This document shows positions 58,484 to 64,000 of a stretch of 64,000 bases of DNA, piece after piece. The position numbers and the translations under genes are program-made. The stretch is taken from contig NZ_CP159289.1 of the NCBI RefSeq assembly GCF_040448675.1, positions 1,674,001 through 1,738,000 on the forward strand, given 5' to 3'. The stretch is from Dyadobacter sp. 676 (GTDB taxonomy: Bacteria > Bacteroidota > Bacteroidia > Cytophagales > Spirosomataceae). The notes under the pieces were generated by a model. It was not told where the DNA came from. It made no database searches and worked only from the letters and a program-made list of their open reading frames with translations. The number at the start of each line of letters is the position of its first letter. Position 1 is the first letter of the stretch.

Positions 58484-59548
58484 GTGAAAAAGAAAATTGT
58501 CAGAATCAAAGATATTGCGGAGAGGGCCCAAACATCCAAGGGCACGGTAGACCGGGTTTTACATAATCGCGGTCGCGTTGCCGAAGATGTTCGGGAGCGG
58601 ATCCTGGCCATCATCAAGGAACTGAATTACGAACCCAATCTGATCGCGCAATCGCTGAAATCCCAGCGCGCATTCAACATTGCGGCCCTCATCCCCGACC
58701 CCAACCTCGACTCGTACTGGGAGGCGCCGCACAATGGGCTGGAAAAGGCGGAAAAAGAGCTCAGGCAGTATGGCGTGTATATCACCAAGTTTATATTCAA
58801 CTCGCATTCCGACACTTCTTTTATCACCAAAGCCCGGGAAGTCACCCGCGACCACCCCGACGGCCTGCTCATCGCACCGATATTTTATAAAGAAGCGCTT
58901 CCCTTTTTCAAGGAATGGGGGGAAATGGGTATTCCGTACGTCCTTTTCAACACCCAGATCGAGCACGTAAATCCTTTGTGCTACATCGGTCAGGATTCGT
59001 ACAGAAGCGGCTCGCTGGCGGCGAAAATACTGCGTTTCGGCCTGCATTCCCCTGCAACTGTACTGGTTGCACACGTGAACGAAGACATTTCGAATTCCGC
59101 GCATTTGATTACCAAAGAGGACGGTTTTCGCGACTATTTCAAAGGTGAGAAGCTGGAAGACACATTTCGGGTGATCAGCAGGGAGATCAATTTCCAGGAA
59201 GAAGAGGGACCAGATAAACGGCTTGATGAAATACGCCGGGAATTCCCGGATCTCGGCGCGGTGTATGTAACCAACTCTAAGGCATTCGAAGTAGCCGCCT
59301 ATCTGGAAAAAAACGCATTGACCGACATTAAACTCGTCGGCTACGACCTTATCGAACACAACCAGCAGTATCTCAACAAGGGCATAATCAATTTCCTGAT
59401 CAACCAGAACCCGCTTGGCCAGGGCTACTGGGGCATTCACCAATTGGCGAACCATTTAATCTTCAAAAAGGAAATTCCGGCAATCAAATTCCTCCCGCTT
59501 GACATTATCACGAAGGAAAACCTGGATTACTACCTCGACCCGCAGTGA
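58484..59548 (+). CDS. LacI-family transcriptional regulator
   Basis: A 354-residue regulator starting at GTG 58484. The helix-turn-helix and hinge are IKDIAERAQTSKGTVDRVLHNRGRV and PNLIAQSLKSQRAFNIAALIPD; TVDRVLH replaces the more usual TVSRVLN. The rest is a periplasmic-binding-protein-like sugar-sensing domain (DGLLIAPIFY, YVLFNTQIEH, YVTNSKAFEVA, LVGYDLIEHN). It probably controls sugar-use genes located elsewhere, as the neighbours are not a sugar operon. It ends before a repeat-rich stretch. Confidence 0.9.
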   Translation: MKKKIVRIKDIAERAQTSKGTVDRVLHNRGRVAEDVRERILAIIKELNYEPNLIAQSLKSQRAFNIAALIPDPNLDSYWEAPHNGLEKAEKELRQYGVYITKFIFNSHSDTSFITKAREVTRDHPDGLLIAPIFYKEALPFFKEWGEMGIPYVLFNTQIEHVNPLCYIGQDSYRSGSLAAKILRFGLHSPATVLVAHVNEDISNSAHLITKEDGFRDYFKGEKLEDTFRVISREINFQEEEGPDKRLDEIRREFPDLGAVYVTNSKAFEVAAYLEKNALTDIKLVGYDLIEHNQQYLNKGIINFLINQNPLGQGYWGIHQLANHLIFKKEIPAIKFLPLDIITKENLDYYLDPQ

Positions 59549-59558
59549 CCGTATTGAA

Positions 59559-59829
59559 CGTCAGACGTTGTCGGATGCGGCGGGTGTAGTCGTTTGTAGT
59601 CAGGTATTGTTAGGGAAAGTTGGGAGTAGTGATTTGGTGTCAAGGGCGGTTATAAAAGGTCAGGTTCATCAAGAGTAGTCATTTTTAGTTAGGAATCGTT
59701 ATAAAAGGTATTATCTGAAATAACAACACCTCGCCATTAATGACAACGCCTGACTATCAATTGACCATATCTGACTACCAATGACAACATCTGACCATTA
59801 ATGACATCACCTGACCACAACTTCCGACT
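59559..59829. repeat. Repeat-rich intergenic region with inverted halves
   Basis: Gene-free. The first half is rich in GTCAG/GTAGT units (GTCAGACGTTGTCGGATG, GTAGTCAGGTATTGTTAGG, two copies of GTTATAAAAGGT). The second half holds their complement in tandem units of about 20 bp (AATGACAACGCCTGACTATC, AATTGACCATATCTGACTACC, AATGACAACATCTGACCATT, AATGACATCACCTGACCAC). The halves can pair into a long imperfect hairpin. The motif is shared with 51289-51359. Confidence 0.7.
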
Positions 59830-59856
59830 CTACCCAAGTCGAGATAGCATGCGGCG

Positions 59857-62448
59857 TTATAAATCCCCAAACTGGCTATACATTTCTTTCAGTTTGGGCT
59901 CGGTCTCCTTGGCGCGAATGTCTTTCCGGAGCGCGGAAACGCCCTGAATGTCCGTCAGCAGGCCCAGTGCCTGAAATGCGCCGAAACGTACAAAATAGGA
60001 AGAATTGTCACGGGCGAGGCCTTCGAGGATGGGAATGCTCCTACGCTGAATGTCCTGCTTCGATTTGATCAGGTATTTGCCGAAAACCTGCAGGAAATTG
60101 TATTTCTCACCCGGCTTCATCGCCTTCATTTTCGTAAGAAACCAATCGAAACGTTCGGGTTGGGCCAGGCCTGCATAGTAGTTGCCCACTGCCGTGATAA
60201 TGGCGTCGTTAGGCGAATTTTCGAACTGGGCGGCTACCTCCGCCGCGTCGCTGGGCTGGCTCATCAAATATTTCTCGATGGCCACCGACGCCACAAGGTA
60301 CGAACTGTCGGCCAATGCCGCTTTGAAGATCGGGTCGCTGTTGTTGTCGCCGAAGGAAGCCAGCGTAATGATCGCTTCTGAGCGGACTTGCGGGTGCGGG
60401 TCGTTCTGCGCGCGGTTCTGGATCACCTTTTCAATATCCGCGAAGCCCTCGCCCGCGTATTCGGCGAAATTACTGATCGCCATCTGGCGTAATTTCCAGA
60501 ACGGATCGTCCATCGCTTTTACAAGAATCTTTCTCGCGGTGGTATCGGCCAATGCGCCTTCCAGCGACGCCAACGCTTCATATTTATGCAGGAACCGATC
60601 GGCGTGGAGGTATTGAAACTCCATTTCCGGCCTGTTCTTTTCGTGTTCCACCACGGCCAGCAACTGCGCTTCCGCGTCGAATATCACCAGGTCGGGTTTT
60701 TTGGCAGCTGGGAATTCGAGCGTCTGGTTTACTTTGTCAACCACTACGTCGTAACGGTTCTTTTTCCCCGACACCCACACATCCACTTTTACCGGCAGGC
60801 GATAAACGGTGGTCGCCACGGTATCCTGTGCCTGTTTTACTTTTAAAAGCACTTTTCCCTGAGCAGCCGCATACTGCTGCTCAATTTTTAAGACCGGATG
60901 CCCGGGCTTGTGGAACCACTGATCGAAAAACCAGTTCAGGTCCTGGCCAGTCATTTTTTCGAAAGCAACACGGAGGTCATCGATCTCGGCAGTACCGAAG
61001 GCGTGGGTTTTGAGATATTGCTGCAATGCAGCAAAGAAAGCGTCATCTCCCACCAGCGAGCGCAGCATGTGCAAAATACGGCCGCCCTTCGCATAGGAAT
61101 GGGCATCGAACATATTCTCACGGTCTTTATAAAAATAGCGGATCATCGGCACCTGCTTGGTCTCCGATTCGGCCAGGTATTCTTTCGTTTCCTGCAAATT
61201 ACCCCAATCCGCTTCATGACGGCCGTCGTTGTATTCGCTCCAAAGGTATTCGGCGTAGTTGGCGAAAGATTCATTTAAAGGTAATTGCCCCCATTCCTCA
61301 CAGGTTACATAGTCGCCAAACCAGTGGTGCGCGAGTTCATGGGCGATAACGGCATCCGAATTTCCGTCGACCAGCGACCGGGCGTCATTCTGGACCCCTT
61401 CTTCATGCACGGTTGCCGTCGTGTTTTCCATCGCACCGGCCACAAAGTCCCGCACGGCGATCTGGGCGTACTTTTCCCAGGGATATTCTACGCCAAAAAC
61501 ATTACTGAAAAAACCCATCATTTCGGGCGTACGGCCGAATATGGCGTGGGCGTCGGCGCCATACTTTGGTTCAACATAATAGCTCAGTTCCAGGCCGTTC
61601 GGCATCATATCTTTCGCCACCGCGAAATCGCCCACGGCTATCATCGCCAGATAAGGCGCATGCGGCCGGGTTTGCTTCCAGTGATCGGTACGGGTGCCTT
61701 TCTTGCCTTCCAGCTGCTCTACCAGCAAGCCATTTGAAAGGGTTTTGTAGGTACTGTCGACAGTGATGTAAATGTCCTGGGTAAACTTCTGATTAGGCGC
61801 ATCGATCGTCGGAAACCAGCAGGAACTGCCTTCGGTTTCACCCTGCGTCCACACCTGCCGGGGCTTGCCCTCGTCGAGGCCGTCGGCATTGATAAAATAG
61901 AGTCCTTTGTCCGAAGCACTGTCGTCCTCCTTACCTCTCGGCACCTCGTTCGGCTTGGCTATGTAATCGATTTTGACAAAAAGGGTGTCCTTACGTGTAT
62001 ACTCCTGTCCCAGCTTGATCACCAGCTTGCGTTTATCGTAAGTGAATTCGAGCTTCTTTTTGACTTTTCCTGCGATGTCCTCGCTGGTCAGGTCACCATA
62101 TTCGCCGGTGGTATCCAGCATTGAAATACCTTTTATTTCAAACCCTTTCGCGTCCAGTTCGAGGGTGTTCTGAGGATAAAAATGAGGCTTGAATTTCAGT
62201 ATCGCCGAACCGGGTACCTGTTGTTTTACCCAGTCGAGCTGCAAGTCCAGCCGGGTATACAATATGTCGCTTTTGCGGGTTCTCTCGGGTCTGTAAGGGC
62301 CTTGGGGGGTTACGGTGCCGGGGTTTCTCCTGTAAAGTGTGTCGGCATCGGTACCTGCGACGGCCGGGGTACTGAATGCGATAGAAAGTATTCCAAAAAT
62401 TGTAAAGATCAATCGGTTCAAAAAAGGTCTTTTATTATCACCGGTCAT
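59857..62448 (-). CDS. M1-family aminopeptidase with HEAT-like C-terminus, exported
   Basis: An 863-residue metallopeptidase from ATG 62448 (MTGDNKRPFLNRL), with a signal peptide ending near TPAVAG; the reading to 62586 adds a cysteine-rich non-family leader. It carries the substrate-binding GAMENTT, the zinc motif HELAHHWFGDY with the downstream Glu in NESFANY, and a C-terminal helical repeat region (DPHPQVRSEAIITLASFG) like HEAT repeats. It removes N-terminal residues from peptides outside the cytoplasm. The upstream permease gene lies 79 bp away in the same direction. Confidence 0.92.
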   Translation of the reverse strand: MTGDNKRPFLNRLIFTIFGILSIAFSTPAVAGTDADTLYRRNPGTVTPQGPYRPERTRKSDILYTRLDLQLDWVKQQVPGSAILKFKPHFYPQNTLELDAKGFEIKGISMLDTTGEYGDLTSEDIAGKVKKKLEFTYDKRKLVIKLGQEYTRKDTLFVKIDYIAKPNEVPRGKEDDSASDKGLYFINADGLDEGKPRQVWTQGETEGSSCWFPTIDAPNQKFTQDIYITVDSTYKTLSNGLLVEQLEGKKGTRTDHWKQTRPHAPYLAMIAVGDFAVAKDMMPNGLELSYYVEPKYGADAHAIFGRTPEMMGFFSNVFGVEYPWEKYAQIAVRDFVAGAMENTTATVHEEGVQNDARSLVDGNSDAVIAHELAHHWFGDYVTCEEWGQLPLNESFANYAEYLWSEYNDGRHEADWGNLQETKEYLAESETKQVPMIRYFYKDRENMFDAHSYAKGGRILHMLRSLVGDDAFFAALQQYLKTHAFGTAEIDDLRVAFEKMTGQDLNWFFDQWFHKPGHPVLKIEQQYAAAQGKVLLKVKQAQDTVATTVYRLPVKVDVWVSGKKNRYDVVVDKVNQTLEFPAAKKPDLVIFDAEAQLLAVVEHEKNRPEMEFQYLHADRFLHKYEALASLEGALADTTARKILVKAMDDPFWKLRQMAISNFAEYAGEGFADIEKVIQNRAQNDPHPQVRSEAIITLASFGDNNSDPIFKAALADSSYLVASVAIEKYLMSQPSDAAEVAAQFENSPNDAIITAVGNYYAGLAQPERFDWFLTKMKAMKPGEKYNFLQVFGKYLIKSKQDIQRRSIPILEGLARDNSSYFVRFGAFQALGLLTDIQGVSALRKDIRAKETEPKLKEMYSQFGDL

Positions 62449-62527
62449 ATCCGCTTTCTGATTGATTGCTAGGAAGTAAGTCAATGTAAATAAGTTAATA
62501 AACGATTCTCTGGTGTTGCCGGCCGGC

Positions 62528-63753
62528 TTACACCCGCAGCAGCAAACCGGCTTCTGCGGCCCTCCGGGCGGGAATGTAGGAAACAACCATAGTAATCATA
62601 ACGACAATAACGCCCGTGTAGAGTATGTCTTCCCAAATTAATTTCACCGGGTAAGCATCCACCAGCGAGGTGGTCATCCCCATCGAAACGAGCCCGTACC
62701 GCATTTGCAGCCAGCAAATGGCCACGCCGCCCAACAGTCCCGCCAGGGCACCGGAAAACGCAACGATGGCCCCCTCCGCCATAAAGATCTTCCGGATCAG
62801 CGATTGCGTTGCACCCATTGCGTAAAGCATCGACACGTCGTTCTTTTTCTCGATGGCTAACATGCTCAGCGAGAAAAAGATATTGATTGCGGCTACTAAA
62901 ATAATCAGGGAAAGGGTGACCGCCACAAAAAGCTTTTCCATTTTTATTGCGCGTAACAGGTCGGCATTGAGCAAGTCGCGGTCTTTCACCACAAATACCT
63001 TGCCAAGTTTCCGGCCGATTTCCGCACTTACCTCTTTTTCGGTATAACCCGGTTTGACATACACCTCCAACGCCGATCGTTCGCTGTGGTAGCCCATAAG
63101 CTCTTCCACTTGTTTCAAAGGGGCAATAATGTAGTCGTCGTAACGGTTTTCGATAAAAAATACACCGCCGGGCCGGAGATTAAGCTGGTTGAATGCGTCC
63201 GGCGACGTGAGGTTGAGCGTTTTTGAGCCGGTACGCGGATATAGTAATTCGAGCGGGGTAAAAATGTCTTCCAGCGAAACCGACAACGCGTTACGGACAC
63301 CTTCCGCCAGGATCGCATACGGAGTGCCGTTATTCCCGGTCAGTTTTACCGAACCTTCGATCATGGCAGTGTCGAGCTGGCCCTGCCGCTCGAATGTGCT
63401 GTCGACACCTTTCAGACGAATGATTGTCTGCTGACTGCCGTAGCGCACCAGCGCATTGTCTTCTATAACCTGTGTAACCAGTTTAACGCCCTCGACCGCC
63501 GCCACTTCGTTCAGAAGCTGCGGCGACACCTTGAACCGCTTTCCTTCGGCCGGAAGAATGCGGATATCGGCATCGAAAGTCTTGAAAATCTTCCGGTTCA
63601 GGTCTTCCATTCCATTGAATACCGACAGTACCACCACCATCGCCATCGTCCCGACCGCCACACCTGCCATGGCAATGCGCGCGATCAGACTGATGAAACT
63701 CCGCTTATTCCGCGAAAAAAATAGCGAACGGCAATCCGGTAGGAAATGTCCAT
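62528..63753 (-). CDS. LolC/LolE-like FtsX permease, apparent frameshift
   Basis: An approximately 408-residue permease of the lipoprotein-releasing (LolC/E) type with four membrane helices. The true start is ATG 63753 (MDISYRIAVRYFF). The reading then breaks at a run of seven A on the plus strand (63715-63721): with one more base it continues as SRNKRSFISLIARIAMAGVAVGTMAM, the family sequence, which is open from 63670 on. The rest (periplasmic core, VTLSLIILVAAINIF, KKNDVSMLYAMGATQ) is complete. It follows rbfA by 18 bp. Confidence 0.83.
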
Positions 63754-63771
63754 GATGGCTCGAACTTGAAA

Positions 63772-64000
63772 TCAGTAGGTATCTTCCTCCTCGTCGGGCT
63801 GTGCAGGCGGGATCACCAGATCCGCGAACAACTGATCCATTTTGGCTGCGTATTCGGCAGTGTCGTCGATATAAAATTGCAGGTGCGGAACGATCCTCAG
63901 CTGATGCCGGACGCGTTCGGCGAGCTTCTGGCGAATGAAACGGGTGTTTTCCCGGATCGTTTCCAGCAGCATTGTCTTGTTTTTATCGGGCAGAAAGCTC
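63772..64000 (-). CDS. rbfA: Ribosome-binding factor A, 3' part
   Basis: The C-terminal 75 residues of RbfA; the gene starts beyond the right edge. In the frame of the stop at 63772, the reading from the edge is open and gives FIRQKLAERVRHQLRIVPHLQFYIDDT, typical of the RbfA KH-like domain, followed by an acidic tail (QPDEEEDTY). RbfA matures the 30S subunit by binding 16S rRNA. The rbfA-permease order on this strand is common in Cytophagales. Confidence 0.87.
   Translation of the reverse strand, partial: SFLPDKNKTMLLETIRENTRFIRQKLAERVRHQLRIVPHLQFYIDDTAEYAAKMDQLFADLVIPPAQPDEEEDTY

Noticed and set aside
59559..59829. Possible CRISPR array
   Set aside because: Units are degenerate, of unequal length and directly adjacent, with no unique spacers and no cas genes nearby.
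1..64000. tRNA, rRNA, insertion sequences, integrase or attachment sites
   Set aside because: All intergenic stretches were read by eye; no cloverleaf-like T-arm, no transposase or integrase motif and no paired terminal repeats were found.

Overview
The window looks like chromosome from a Bacteroidota bacterium of the order Cytophagales, probably close to Dyadobacter or a related Spirosomataceae genus. This is inferred from protein style: long NusB, GSCFA protein, an Mrp ATPase without the usual CxxC, the secA-translocon/YbbR/CoaE cluster, many FtsX-type permeases, DUF1361 and DUF2911 proteins. Promoters of the Bacteroidota type (TAnnTTTG at -7) also point this way, for example upstream of rplU. 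No phage, transposase, CRISPR, rRNA or tRNA was seen. The content is mostly housekeeping with a few accessory islands.

Layout. 1-5.3 kb (minus): the 5' part of a GH63-like glucosidase, a D-Ala-D-Ala ligase-like ATP-grasp gene with a broken start, and a GSCFA-Mrp-NifU run. 5.4-8.5 kb (plus): a decayed small gene, a 56-aa ORF, a GH16 glucanase lipoprotein and dnaX. 8.5-12.3 kb (minus): nusB-ytxH-DUF1573-yajC-ybbR-coaE. 12.5-15 kb: an MsbA-like exporter and a VapBC-like pair. 15-20.7 kb: a damage-response polymerase cassette made of a LexA/UmuD-like S24 repressor, divergent dinB and a short dnaE, with a HigBA module lodged antisense between the two polymerases. 20.7-29.7 kb: GT87 membrane enzyme, small proteins, an M16 protease, pncB and glyS. 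30-43 kb: three MacB/FtsX-type permeases, a DUF433-DUF5615 pair, an MFS exporter, a periplasm-sensing winged-helix regulator, an ABC ATPase and a TolC protein. 43-54 kb: outer-membrane barrels, SGNH hydrolase, sugar kinase, recG, DUF2911, regulator and membrane genes, dgkA, SMP-30 and redoxin. 54-64 kb: rplU-rpmA, Nfu, an unknown gene with a PaaE-like reductase, a LacI regulator, M1 aminopeptidase, a LolC/E-like permease and the 3' part of rbfA.

The most interesting items are these. (1) Three 11-bp near-palindromes GGA-N5-TCC between the S24 repressor and dinB are a probable new damage-response operator. (2) A run of ten A sits exactly at the domain III/linker boundary of dnaX, where slippage in either direction would make a gamma-like short product. 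(3) A regulator with an exported N-terminus, one membrane segment and a C-terminal winged helix sits in front of an FtsX permease, ATPase and TolC gene. (4) Four otherwise intact genes are each broken at a homopolymer, which means either systematic sequence error or slippage. (5) A terminator-like hairpin lies inside the start of ybbR. (6) Two intergenic stretches 8 kb apart share a degenerate GTCAGGTGTTGTC-type repeat.
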